Shown: positions 50,988 through 60,784, counted from the first letter of the stretch. The stretch is 64,000 nucleotides of DNA from Trichomonas vaginalis G3 (GCF_026262505.1 NC_067205.1:18659645-18723644); one strand, 5' to 3'. Translations and numbers: made by a program. Notes: a model not told the origin generated them from the sequence alone.

Positions 50988-52290
50988 TAGGGTGTCCAAA
51001 GGTGCGTTTAGCACAGCGCTCTATATGAGACTATTAAAGGAGATATATGCTGATTATAAATATATAATAAAAAATATGAATATATGTATATGATGAGTAT
51101 GTTGTATTTTGGCGCCATGCCGGGATATAAAATGAATTTTGAGACAAGAGGCGGTTTCGCGGGAAATTTTGGCGGGATTTTTTTCATTTTTTAATGAATC
51201 ATAAAGAAAACATCCTCGCTCTTGCAAAAAAATGCAAAGACTGTAAAAAAATCTACGAGACATTGGTAAAATGCTTCGGTATGGATGCTCTTAGCTATTC
51301 CACTGTAACGTATCATGTTAGGATGTATCACTTCATGAACAAAAAGGCGCCCATCATAAAAATTGACAAAAAATCGCCGGATCAAAGAAAAATCAAAGCA
51401 ATTCTTCAAGCGCTAGATGAAGACCCAAGAGCATCACTCAGAAGGATAGAGGAGATGACAAAGATACCACGTACAACAGTCAGTTATTATCTGCACAATT
51501 ATTTGAACTACAAACTAGCGTATACACGTTGGGTTCCGCACAACCTTAATTCAGTTCAAAAAAAATCTAGAGTCCAATCTTCGAAAGAGCTCCTCTCTAT
51601 ATTGGGTGCGTATCAATCCAAGAAGTTTCGCTTTTTAGTAACAGGGGACGAGTCTTGGTTTCAATATGCAACAGAAGCCAAAATCATGTGGATCCCGAAG
51701 GATGAAAATCCGCAAACATTCCCGAAGAAAAAAATTGACACACCAATGATGATGTTGTCGGTTTTTTGGGGCGTGAATGGCATCATCGCAATTGATATTC
51801 TTCAAAAACCTAATACGATGAATGCTCAGTATCTAATTGACAATGTTCTTACTCAAATTATCAATTCTGATGAGTTTGAGAAATCCAAACAACAAAAACA
51901 AAAGTTTGCAATTCATTTTGATAATTCAAGAGTTCACAAAAGTCATAAGGTAATGAATTACTTGGTGGAAAACAATGTCAAAGTTGTTCCAAACCCAATT
52001 TATTCACCTGATATTGCACCCTCTGACTTTTATTTATTCGGCACGCTAAAAAAGAGAGCTGAAGGACGCGAATTCGCGAGTCCAGATGATCTTGAAAATT
52101 TTGTAAGAGAGCAATTTGAGCAATTTTCTCATGATGATTTAAAGCGTGTCTTTCAAGCCTGGATCGATCGCTGCGAACGCGTGATTGAATCCAATGGTGA
52201 TTATATTTAAATAAACTTTATATATATGTAACTTGTTTATTTCTATTCGCAGTATTCAGGTTTGTGCTAAACACACCTTTGGACACCCTA
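50988..52290 (+). mobile_element. Tvmar1: mariner transposon (Tvmar1-like)
   Basis: A 1303-bp element flanked by TA at 50986-50987 and 52291-52292. The 28-bp terminal inverted repeats (50988-51015 and 52263-52290) start TAGGGTGTCCAAAGGTG and differ at one base. It sits inside the leftward fibre gene of Polinton 2 and is therefore younger than the element. Size, ends and species context match the single mariner family known from T. vaginalis. With near-perfect ends and an intact transposase it looks recent. Confidence 0.93.
51194..52210 (+). CDS. mariner transposase
   Basis: 338 residues, fully open. N-terminal helix-turn-helix region (CFGMDALSYSTVTYHVRMYH, then PRTTVSYYLHNYL). The catalytic triad is DD34D: Asp in VTGDESWFQY, Asp in FAIHFDNSRVHKSH and Asp in SPDIAPSDFYLFG, with exactly 34 residues between the last two, which defines mariner rather than Tc1. 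The linker WIPKDENPQTFPKKK is typical. It cuts the element at its 28-bp ends and inserts at TA. Base use is slightly richer in GC than the Polinton around it. Confidence 0.95.
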   Translation: MNHKENILALAKKCKDCKKIYETLVKCFGMDALSYSTVTYHVRMYHFMNKKAPIIKIDKKSPDQRKIKAILQALDEDPRASLRRIEEMTKIPRTTVSYYLHNYLNYKLAYTRWVPHNLNSVQKKSRVQSSKELLSILGAYQSKKFRFLVTGDESWFQYATEAKIMWIPKDENPQTFPKKKIDTPMMMLSVFWGVNGIIAIDILQKPNTMNAQYLIDNVLTQIINSDEFEKSKQQKQKFAIHFDNSRVHKSHKVMNYLVENNVKVVPNPIYSPDIAPSDFYLFGTLKKRAEGREFASPDDLENFVREQFEQFSHDDLKRVFQAWIDRCERVIESNGDYI

Positions 52291-52292
52291 TA

Positions 52293-53657
52293 ATATACTA
52301 TTCTCGTTTTTTCTATTGCATTATATCTTTTATATCTATAATAATCTAAATATAATGTTAACTTTTGTTCATCTACATGTGGTGCTCTCTCGTCATCTCC
52401 ATAGTCATAATAATATGGTGCTGGAGCTGGGTCAGGCAATGTCATATCTGCCATTTCATAAACTCTTAAATATTTCTTTTGTTCGTCTCCATATAAGTTT
52501 AAGTAACAGTTGTTGTCTAATGGAACTTTAACTTGTGTGCTATCATTCTTTTTATAACTTACATACATTTCATTGTTATTTTTCGGAATGAGTTTACACC
52601 GTGCACCATTTTTTAAGGACTGTACCAATTGCCATCTAAAATATTTATTTTCTTCATTGACAGAAAAGTCACCAACAATAGTTTCAATATTTTTAGTTGT
52701 TCCTATCAAACTTTGGTATATTTCATTAACACATTCCTTATCTGCCTTCTTCTCTAACTCATCGTTAACATATGTTTTATCTGCTTTAAGGTCTAAACAT
52801 CCTGAAACCCATCCTGTATCAGCTTTAGTTTTAAAAATCTTTGATGTCCATTCATGATACCATTTAACCCTTTCTTTAATTTCATTATCTTTTTCATCAA
52901 CATATTCCTTATCTGCTTTCTTCATTAATTCACTATTAACATATTCCTTATCCGCTTTCTTCTCTAACTCATCATTAACATAAGTTTTATCCGCTTTAAG
53001 GTCTAAACATCCTGAAACCCATCCTGTATCAGCTTTAGTTTTAAAAATCTTTGATGTCCATTCATGATACCATTCAACCCTTTCTTTAATTTCATTATCT
53101 TTTTCATCCACATATTCCTTATCTGCTTTCTTCATTAACTCACTAGCCACATATTCCTTATCTGCTTTCTTCTCTAACTCACTATCCACATATTCCTTAT
53201 CCGCTTTCTTCATTAACTCACTATCCACATATTCCTTATTTGCTTTCTTCATTAATTCACTATTAACATATTCCTTATCTGCCTTCTTCATTATGTCATT
53301 AAGGAAACCTTTTATGAATTCCTCATTTAAATTAAATCTTCCAATCTTCAAAACTTTAGGAAATGCATTTAATGCGTAATATCTTTGTTCTTCTGGTGGA
53401 ATTGATGTTATATCATCCGTTATACCTTTAATTTTAGAATTCATAAATAAAATTTCTTTTATATTTGATATCACTGCACCACCTTTGCAAACGAATTCGA
53501 AATGTTCATTTTTCAATACTATCTCCAAATCTCCATATTTCAACCTTTGCGTTTGTTCTGCCGTCTTTGAATTATATGCATATATGGCGTATGTAATGGT
53601 CTGAGGGATCTGGGTGCTTTGTGCCTTAAGTTGTTGTGGTTGCTGTTGTTTAATCAT
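52293..53657 (-). pseudogene. fibre gene, N-terminal part with KADKEYV repeats
   Basis: About 450 residues from the ATG at 53657. After a head of 110 residues come at least nine units built on KADKEYVDSELMKKADKEYV, with two longer WYHEWTSKIFKTKADTGWVS blocks in near-identical 270-bp repeats. A beta-rich region and a Pro/Tyr-rich segment (PDPAPAPYYYDYGDDE) lead to the mariner boundary. Such alternation of short coiled coils is typical of trimeric tail fibres. The KADK core recalls the ADKNHTH repeats of the fibre in Polinton 1, though the proteins differ. The gene is interrupted by the mariner. Confidence 0.75.
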
Positions 53658-53681
53658 TTATTATAATTTAAAAATAAATAT

Positions 53682-55562
53682 TTAATCTGTTATCTCATCA
53701 GCTATTTTTTCTATTTGAAATTGCCATAATATTTCATTCATGAATTCTAAATCACAATCAAATAGGTCAGTTATTCTAAATTTAATATTTGATAAATCTT
53801 TTGAATGAAGAATAAATGAATTCCCGGATAATTGAAACGGATATGATAAAGAAAATGTGTTTAAGTTGATGGATAAAATGTTTTGTATTGATGGGTAAGA
53901 GTTAGGGTCTAATGTTTGATGTGAAAATCTCATTGGGGTATTAACTTTATCACATTTGATTAAAATGAAATTGGAACCAGTGTCAGAATACAAAACATCC
54001 CCAACATCTTTTTCAAAATTTAATATCCCCAACAATGAACGAAGATGAGTCAACATCCCCATCACCTTTGAACAGTAAGTGTCATTTTCACCCTGAATGA
54101 TTGGATAAGCTTTCACTTGTACTGTAACTTGTGAGTTGAAAGTTTCTAATCCATCAAAGAATATACCCGCTCCATCACGTTGAACTGGAATAGTGCATAA
54201 GAATGAAGTTTGGTCTTTCCATGTTCTAGCTAATGGCTTGCCATCATCATCATTCAGTGGTCTAGTTAATGAGTCCTCGTATTCTTCCGTGCATTCATTC
54301 ACTCCATCTAAATCAGAAGCTTGAAGCATACGTGTAAAGAATATGTCGCCCACTGTGGTCATCGCTTGATCGGGGAAGTTTCTGGAATCTATAGTGACCT
54401 GAAGACCTCGAAGCATTGGATTTTCTAAAACTGTTCTTTGCATTGCATTCTTCGGAAATGTTAACACAACATCTGTAACATTATGAAGAGCGTATGAGAA
54501 ATCTGAGCTAATACCTTCAGGAGTGATGCAACCTCCATTTAGTGAACGAACGTCAATATGTTGAGCTGGAATCATGAATGGATCTTCCTTATTAAATAAA
54601 CGTGGTATTGCTTTAACTGATTCTTCAATTAAACCGTATCCTGGTGTAATGCATTTATCCTCTAAAACTTCCATCTTTATGCATGAAATAATAACGTCAT
54701 CAACTGTTGCGTCAGCAGATGTAGCAGCTAAGCCTGTAATTAATTTGGCAGGAAGTCCGATTTGTTGGAATTTGCGATCATATTTATAAACATGATTCAT
54801 AATCTTTTCATAATTTTCATCAGTTATCTTTTCATAAACGTAATTTTGTAAATCAGCAACTCTTAACGGGTCAACCTGACAAAATACTAAAGTATCCCTG
54901 AAAACATAATATTTAAGAATGATTTCACCAAATGATTTAGGATAATCATCGAACGCCTGAAATGCTAACAAATCATTTACCGGAATAATCATATCAAAAG
55001 TGACATCAACTTCTTCATTTGCTCTCTTGAAAACTTCTGAAGGGTCAATATATTTACCACATACTGAGTTATCATATTTTTGAACATTATTATATAACGA
55101 ATGAACAAACTTTTTAACTTTCCTTTCTGATTTTGGTTTATATGTTGCAAATGCGAAAGATTCACGGGCGCAATCCATCTGAAGATAACCGGCATCACCT
55201 CTTTCAGTTTCTACTTCTAATTGTTTAAAGCTTTGATTTGATGATTTGTAACCAACGAATAAACGCATGCATTTAAAAGTGGCATCGCATGTGAAAGCTT
55301 TATTTGAAACTAGAGTTGCTTTAACTTTGCGTTTAATATATGTGTCACCTAATTGGTTCACATCATGAGCTGGATTTGTAATTCTTAAATGAGTTTGTTT
55401 ATCATCAAAATATGGAGTATCAGAGTCATAGCATGAACTTTCAAGTTCTCTATAATATCTTCTACCATCATTCTTTGTGAATATTTCATTTATCTTTTCG
55501 AATGAATGAAACACGTTTCCATTAATCGGTTTAGTGTTTGGCACCAAATAGTTAGTCGTCAT
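53682..55562 (-). CDS. large capsid protein candidate (major capsid, double jelly-roll?)
   Basis: 626 residues, fully open from the ATG at 55562, the longest structural frame of the element. It is beta-rich with few long helices (DVVLTFPKNAMQRTVLENPM, LRGLQVTIDSRNFPD, SQVTVQVKAYPIIQGENDTY), as expected for jelly-roll capsid proteins. Length is about that of Polinton major capsid proteins. The C-terminal 60 residues (GNSFILHSKDLSNIKFRITD) recall a short frame in Polinton 1. I see no decisive motif, since capsid folds are rarely visible by eye; the call rests on size, place and composition. Confidence 0.55.
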   Translation of the reverse strand: MTTNYLVPNTKPINGNVFHSFEKINEIFTKNDGRRYYRELESSCYDSDTPYFDDKQTHLRITNPAHDVNQLGDTYIKRKVKATLVSNKAFTCDATFKCMRLFVGYKSSNQSFKQLEVETERGDAGYLQMDCARESFAFATYKPKSERKVKKFVHSLYNNVQKYDNSVCGKYIDPSEVFKRANEEVDVTFDMIIPVNDLLAFQAFDDYPKSFGEIILKYYVFRDTLVFCQVDPLRVADLQNYVYEKITDENYEKIMNHVYKYDRKFQQIGLPAKLITGLAATSADATVDDVIISCIKMEVLEDKCITPGYGLIEESVKAIPRLFNKEDPFMIPAQHIDVRSLNGGCITPEGISSDFSYALHNVTDVVLTFPKNAMQRTVLENPMLRGLQVTIDSRNFPDQAMTTVGDIFFTRMLQASDLDGVNECTEEYEDSLTRPLNDDDGKPLARTWKDQTSFLCTIPVQRDGAGIFFDGLETFNSQVTVQVKAYPIIQGENDTYCSKVMGMLTHLRSLLGILNFEKDVGDVLYSDTGSNFILIKCDKVNTPMRFSHQTLDPNSYPSIQNILSINLNTFSLSYPFQLSGNSFILHSKDLSNIKFRITDLFDCDLEFMNEILWQFQIEKIADEITD

Positions 55563-55631
55563 TTATTATTAAATAAAAAATCAAAATTAAAAGATGAAAA
55601 TGAATTTTTAATTTTGATGAAATAATCAACT

Positions 55632-55847
55632 ATGGCTGCAGGTATATTTAAGAAACTGTGGGATAGAGTAAAAAGAGGAGCGCATAAAGTTTGGGAAACA
55701 ATGAAGAAAGGAGCAAATTGGATATTTAAGAATAAAGAAGCAATTAGTGACGTTGCTGAATCAATTACACCAAAAGCTGCCCCAATAAGAGAAATTTTAA
55801 ATAAAGGAGAAAAAGTTTATCAAAGACTACAACCGATACTAAGATAA
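55632..55847 (+). CDS. small amphipathic protein (MAAG type 1)
   Basis: 71 residues starting MAAGIFKKLWDRVKRGAHKV, a basic amphipathic helix with regularly spaced Trp/Phe, followed by KKGANWIFKNKEAISDVAES. Its first ten residues nearly match those of the oppositely oriented gene at 55868, so they are paralogues. Membrane-active N-terminal helices of this sort occur in adenoviral pVI-like and phage lytic proteins; the role is inferred. Confidence 0.6.
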   Translation: MAAGIFKKLWDRVKRGAHKVWETMKKGANWIFKNKEAISDVAESITPKAAPIREILNKGEKVYQRLQPILR

Positions 55848-55867
55848 AAATAATATTTATTTTTCAA

Positions 55868-56104
55868 CTATCTACCTCCTATTTTATTAAGTATTCCTTC
55901 AGCTATTCCACCAACTGCGTTACCTGCTTGTGCTCCCATCGCCGGATTACCTGCTTTAGTACCTAATACTCCACCTATGATAGTTCCTGCCGTTTTCGCT
56001 ACTGGTGCCAAAAAGTTTGCAACAGGTTTAATAATCTTTTTATAAACCCAACCTGCAGCTTTCTTAATTCCATCCCATAATTTTTTAAAGAATCCTGCCG
56101 CCAT
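55868..56104 (-). CDS. small amphipathic glycine-rich protein (MAAG type 2)
   Basis: 78 residues starting MAAGFFKKLWDGIKKAAGWV, then a Gly/Ala-rich hydrophobic region (TAGTIIGGVLGTKAGNPAMG, then GNAVGGIAEGILNKIGGR). It converges tail to tail with the type 1 gene, with 20 bp between. The Gly-zipper end suggests a membrane-spanning or membrane-disrupting segment. A pVI-like minor capsid or entry protein is plausible, not shown. Confidence 0.6.
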   Translation of the reverse strand: MAAGFFKKLWDGIKKAAGWVYKKIIKPVANFLAPVAKTAGTIIGGVLGTKAGNPAMGAQAGNAVGGIAEGILNKIGGR

Positions 56105-56170
56105 TTCTGATTTAATATTAATTAAAAAATATATTTCATCACTTATATTCTAATTTTTATTTAATGATAA

Positions 56171-56539
56171 ATGAAACCGATTTTAAAAATAAATGAAACA
56201 GAGGAGGAAGAAATAAATGAAAGTGAAAATGTTCAACAAAAAATAAACGTTGTTAAACCAATTACTGAAATAAAAATTTTTTCATCTGTTGAAGAATTTA
56301 ATGACTATTATGCTAATAATAAAAAATTATTTGAAGAATTGACAACATGTAAATTGAATAAAATGTTTAAAGTTGATGGATTCAAAATTTCAAAAATAAA
56401 AGGGGTGATTAGTTTGAAATCTATTCCTCAATCAAGAATCACCTCATTAATGAAAATAGATGATTTAACAAAAAGAATAGAAGAGATTGAAGAAAGAATG
56501 AATCAAATAATTGATTTCATAAATTCAAATAATCATTAG
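56171..56539 (+). CDS. small acidic coiled-coil protein overlapping the right inverted repeat
   Basis: 122 residues, acidic at the start (INETEEEEINESENVQQKIN) and ending in a coiled coil (MKIDDLTKRIEEIEERMNQI). The last third lies inside the right inverted repeat, so a matching stretch exists near 39240-39310 in reverse. Gene and terminal repeat have therefore been duplicated together. No domain is recognised. Confidence 0.5.
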   Translation: MKPILKINETEEEEINESENVQQKINVVKPITEIKIFSSVEEFNDYYANNKKLFEELTTCKLNKMFKVDGFKISKIKGVISLKSIPQSRITSLMKIDDLTKRIEEIEERMNQIIDFINSNNH

Positions 56540-56927
56540 TTTCTAATTTCTTTTTCTCGTTTATGAGGTCTTTGATTATGACTCCATTGATTCCATTCAG
56601 GATTTAAACAATGTTTAATTAATCGCGGAATATCTGACATCATCTATATATAGCTTCTTTTATAAAAGATGAAATAAATTATTTTAAAATTAATGTTAAT
56701 CTTTTAATGCGTTTATTTTTTATTTCATTATGTTTGGGCTGAGTGTAAATGTCTTACAATTTTGTATCATTTTAAATCTTGATTTATTCAAAAACGTAAG
56801 AATAAAAACCGTAAGAATCATACATTTTTTACTTCATATGTTAAAAAAAATGATACAAAATCGTTCTATATTGTATGAATTCTTACGTTTACAAAAAAAG
56901 TCACACAACCCGCTCTCATATACTACT
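56441..56927. repeat. Polinton 2 right inverted repeat
   Basis: 487 bp mirroring the left end, finishing CTCTCATATACTACT, i.e. AGTAGTATATGAG when read inward. It is uninterrupted, so it shows what the left end was before the MULE-like insertion. Confidence 0.93.
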
Positions 56928-56933
56928 TTGGAC

Positions 56934-57866
56934 TGCATAAGGTTCAAAAACAAGATAAACAACCTAATGGATACTTGATTTATCGCCAACCAGTAATGTT
57001 CGAACTGTTGATGCATGCTGACTGCTTTCAATTAAAAATGCAATTCGTTGATTCATCAATGCAAAAGGTTCGAATTTTAATTCTGATTCTGACTTATGCA
57101 ATTAGTACAAATATACCCTCTATAAATATAAATCGTTTCTCTTCATAATCGGAAGTCGATGATGAAAAGATATTCTGAAAAATGTCAAATTTCGGGATGA
57201 AGTTTGAACCCACAACCATTGTTGTTTATTATATCTTCATGTTCTACATATAGAATAATGTTGATTCGTTCTTATTATATGCTGTAGTTTAAACTATTCG
57301 ATTAAATTGCGCGAATATCTCGAATTTCAATTTCAAGAAATCGAATATTATAAGCTTGTTGTGATTAGAAATGGCATAAACCATAGCATATCAATGTCGA
57401 ACGGATAACAAATTCATTAGAATTCAGAAAGTGGCGATTGTCAGACATACGCCCGTAAATTCTATCAAATTTTGGGTTACAGGTGTGATGTAATGACATT
57501 CATGATGAAACAATCTCAAATAGAGTTTTTGGTACTCAAAAACTATTACAGATGGAAAAGACGAGTACAAATTCATCTTGAAATTACAGAACTTTCGAGT
57601 ATTTTTTGCAAATTTATTCGATTAAATAATATTTACAGCGTTTTAACCACTGGAACACACTCCAATAAAGCAGTACCAATATCTATTGAGGTTTGATATC
57701 TGATTGCTAATGACCAAGAAAGATTTTTTCAGAAAAGTCACTTTTATATTGGTTTACACTTCCTCAGAAATCATGATCCCGCTACATTTCCTTTTAATTA
57801 TACATACCATATCTTAAATAATTACAAATTATTAAAAAATATAGAACCGTTTTTTTTAGTTTCAAG
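56934..57866. other. host intergenic DNA right of Polinton 2
   Basis: AT-rich, no gene or repeat recognised. With the sequence left of 37147 it would have formed one spacer between the divergent transporter and phosphatase genes before the insertion. Confidence 0.5.
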
Positions 57867-58838
57867 ATGGAGAAGAACAATGATTTTCTTGATAGAATAA
57901 TAAAATTCCTTTGGGATAACAAAGATTCTTCAAACACATATGTTCAGCTTGAATTAGCTGATTTGCAGAAGCTTTGCAAAATGGCTATTCCAGTTCTGAA
58001 AAAAGATCCAACCCTTCTTCGCATTAACGCTCCTATTTCGGTTTGCGGTGATGTTCACGGACAATTCTCCGATCTCATGAAGTTTTTACAACTTGGCGGA
58101 GATGTCAAAAATACAACATACCTATTTATGGGTGACTATGTTGATCGTGGAATCAATTCAGTTGCTACATTTACCATGCTTCTCTGTCTGAAGTGTAAAT
58201 ATCCTAATACAATCTATCTTCTTCGTGGAAATCACGAAACACCAGATATCTCATCATTATACGGTTTCAAAGACGAATGCGATTATTACTTCCCAAATAC
58301 TGACATCTGGCAAGAGTTTAATGAAGTTTTTTCATATCTTCCTATCGCCGCTATCATTTCCGATCGTATCTTCTGTGTTCATGGTGGTCTTTCTAAGGAC
58401 ATCAGCAAACTTAGCGAGATCGAAAGTCTACAACGTCCATTAGAAGTTCCAGAGAACGGTCCACTTGCTGATTTGCTTTGGGCGGATCCTAAAAACGATA
58501 CTATGGGCTACCAAGAAAGCGACCGCGGCATATCATACACATTTGGTCCGGATGTTGCAAACAACTTCCTTGAACAAAACGACTTTGACTTAATTTGCCG
58601 TGCACATCAAGTTGTTAATGATGGTTTTGAATTCCCATTCTATCCTAAGCAAACCGTTGTTACAGTCTTTAGTGCACCAAATTACTGCAACGAATTCGGT
58701 AACAAAGGTGCTATTTTAATTATTGATGAAAACCTTACATGTTCATTCAAATTTGTTAATCCACCCGAAGAATCAACTACACCAGATGAACTTCGTCCAG
58801 TTACACCTGCATGCAAGACACCAAACAAATATTTCTAA
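57867..58838 (+). CDS. serine/threonine protein phosphatase, PP1-like catalytic subunit
   Basis: 323 residues, full length for a PPP-family catalytic subunit. All metal and phosphate motifs are present in order: GDVHGQ (61), GDYVDRG (89), RGNHE (120), the HGGLS block, LLWADPKN, the RAHQVV histidine and SAPNYCNEFGNKGA. The YCNEFGNKGA form and spacing fit the PP1/PP2A group, nearer PP1. It removes phosphate from Ser/Thr proteins, normally with targeting subunits. No clear TCAYWYWY box is close to the ATG; the nearest is AGTTTCAAG. The 3' end has TAATTAATTAATGA right after the stop. Confidence 0.95.
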   Translation: MEKNNDFLDRIIKFLWDNKDSSNTYVQLELADLQKLCKMAIPVLKKDPTLLRINAPISVCGDVHGQFSDLMKFLQLGGDVKNTTYLFMGDYVDRGINSVATFTMLLCLKCKYPNTIYLLRGNHETPDISSLYGFKDECDYYFPNTDIWQEFNEVFSYLPIAAIISDRIFCVHGGLSKDISKLSEIESLQRPLEVPENGPLADLLWADPKNDTMGYQESDRGISYTFGPDVANNFLEQNDFDLICRAHQVVNDGFEFPFYPKQTVVTVFSAPNYCNEFGNKGAILIIDENLTCSFKFVNPPEESTTPDELRPVTPACKTPNKYF

Positions 58839-59137
58839 TTAATTAATGATAAGAAAAACTCTTCTTTTCTTTGTTACTAAATAACTCAATTTCTAATGCA
58901 TTTGCAATCTATTCTAATAAGTTAGAAGTCGAATGTTTTTTTAAAATAGGTATTCCCACATGTTTTCACATTATAAATAATATTCTATCCCAAAAAACAT
59001 CCATCTTCCTGATGGTATAGAAAGTTAAGTTATTCGCAATGGTGTTACCCCCCATCATTTTTAATTCATCATCATACTCTGATTTACAAATATCCTTTAT
59101 GATTTCATTTCATTTTTACCGATCTCAATTTGGATAT
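58839..59137. other. intergenic; short word shared with the nearby repeat
   Basis: ATGGTGTTACCCCCC at 59039 recurs at 59154 and 63911. No gene is seen. Confidence 0.4.
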
Positions 59138-59242
59138 AGGAAGGAAGTTCACCATGGTGTTACCCCCTGCTTTTTAAAATTTAATCAGCGAGTCTTTTTG
59201 ACTCACACCAAAGTTCAAATTAACATTTTTAAGGAAATATGT
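59138..59242. repeat. 105-bp repeat, copy 1 (copy 2 at 63896)
   Basis: It begins AGGAAGGAAGTTCACCATGG and ends GAGGAAATATGT-like. The copy at 63896-64000 differs at about one base in eight. It lies just before a surface-protein-like stretch and may be the start of that gene family. Confidence 0.85.
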
Positions 59243-59733
59243 TCATGGTGAAGAAGTTTCAAGTAGTATTTGGCGTCTTTATTATGAGGGAATTAATCCT
59301 CCTTCTTCAGTTGTTACAGGTGATCTTCAACAACAAGTCACAGCAACAGATAACAAATGCTTTGCATACATCTGCAAATTCATCTATCTTCAAGATAGAG
59401 CAGTTAAATTCTCAGATGCAGAAGATTACTCGATTTTACTTTGCGAAAACGTTTTTTCACAAGGACCTGGTACAGTATCTATATCTAGTCAAAGTAATGC
59501 TGCCATTATTATTGATAAATTCTGTTCATTTGAAAGTCAAAATCCTTCCTCTGGCCATTTTACTTATTTCAACGGCAAAATCAACAGTACAATCCTCCAA
59601 GGATCAATTTGTAACGGAGGAAATAGTTCAGTATATTGTATGATTTTCCAGACAAATGGTTTTGTATCACTTTCAAAAACAAACATTTCTAACTGTATTT
59701 CAGACCAATATACAGGTTCTTGTTATGAATCTA
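59201..59733 (+). pseudogene. fragment of a beta-helix-like surface protein, interrupted
   Basis: An open frame of about 178 codons without an ATG, not the frame of the nearby 134-codon ORF. It reads GINPPSSVVTGDLQQQVTAT, then CFAYICKFIYLQDRA and SQSNAAIIIDKFCSFESQNP, then GKINSTILQGSICNGGNSSV. Repeated strands of 20-25 residues with Cys/Asn/Ser turns look like a parallel beta-helix, as in the large T. vaginalis surface-protein families. It is host-type. The TTAA element of copy C interrupts it at 59734, and no good continuation is seen beyond 60785. Confidence 0.55.
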
Positions 59734-60784
59734 TTAAGGGTGCGCCCGGGAGGATCATGTAAACTTCAGAATTTAGAACCTTAATTTTTAAGCAATAACT
59801 TGGTACCTAAATAGGTAGGAAAACTCTAAAAATATCAAAAAGTACAACTTGGCTCCATAATAATCCTGTCATGGTGGCAGTTTGTATTCCCTAGTATTTT
59901 CCTCTTGAATCTCTTTTTCTGTCGAAATTAAATTCAAATCTCAGAAGTAGAAGTGAATAATCGACTTATTGCTGCTATTATACGAATAAACAAATCCATT
60001 ATATTATTTTTATTTACATAATATCTGTTTGAAGTCCATAATTCTATAAATTTTTCTTCAAAAACATTACAATCTTGATAGTTTTGATACTGTTTAATAG
60101 GTTTTTGGCACCTTATTTAGTAATTACTACGTATAGAGTCGATCTGAACTTAATTTTCGGAAATTTAAAATATTTATCATAAGTAAAATCTGATTTGAAA
60201 TTTATGTTTAATTACTAATATTTTGCATAATCCTAAGTAGCTTTTGTAAAAATTCATCAAAAAAGATTTTAACGTGCTTTAATTTTTTATTTTTTAAAAT
60301 AATACATATTATTATATAACTAGTATATTTACAAATTTTACTGCTTTCAAAAATTTAATCCTCCTCCTCTCAAATAAACGTACATCCGGGTGGCCTGTTT
60401 TTTGCAAAAAATAAAATTTCATTTTTTATGCTTAAAAAGTCAGAATTTTTATTTGCTTCTGGGATATATGATGGCTATATCAGACGCCCATTCTTTTTGA
60501 TACTCAACATTAAACATAAAACTTAGCCGTTAAGGCTCTTCTGAAAATATTTTTTTTTTCGAAAAATTTGCGAAAAAAATCAAAAAATTTAAAAATCCCC
60601 GAATCTGCAGGGATTTTAAAAAATTCTTTTTAGTAAAACTTAAGGATATTGTATCAGATATATTGGTATGGGCAAATTCAATTTTAATACAATATTCATC
60701 GAGATATTGCGTTAACGAAGCGTTCAAAATTGAGAGGGTAATCCTCCTCCTCTCAAATAAACGTACATGCGGGTGCACCCTTAA
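59734..60784. mobile_element. TTAA-site DNA element, copy C
   Basis: TTAA at 59734-59737 and 60781-60784 flank 1043 bp with ends GGGTGCGCCCGGGAGGATCA and CATGCGGGTGCACCC. It is the same element as copies A and B but more diverged, so likely an older copy. The internal second copy of the 3'-end block is present near 60357. The short leftward frame begins RVHPHVRLFERRRITLSIL and keeps the DEYxIKxxF pattern. Confidence 0.88.

Larger units (their letters stand above)
37147..56933 (+). mobile_element. Polinton (Maverick) 2 with 6-bp target duplications
   Basis: TTGGAC at 37147-37152 and 56928-56933 flank an element of 19.8 kb that begins AGTAGTATATGAGAGCGGG and ends with its complement. The AG...CT ends and 6-bp duplication are the Polinton hallmarks. 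The parts are an unknown gene, pPolB, integrase, KilA-N protein, prim-pol, SF3 helicase, fibre, capsid candidate and small structural proteins. It carries a mariner in the fibre region and a MULE-like element in its left inverted end. Apart from these insertions it looks nearly whole, with about two or three breaks. The perfect duplication and near-identical ends suggest it is fairly young. No ATPase or protease gene was recognised in it. Confidence 0.95.

Noticed and set aside
59239-59643. 134-codon frame as the gene at this place
   Set aside because: Another frame of the same strand has clear beta-helix-like composition with Cys/Asn turns; this frame is low-complexity by comparison.
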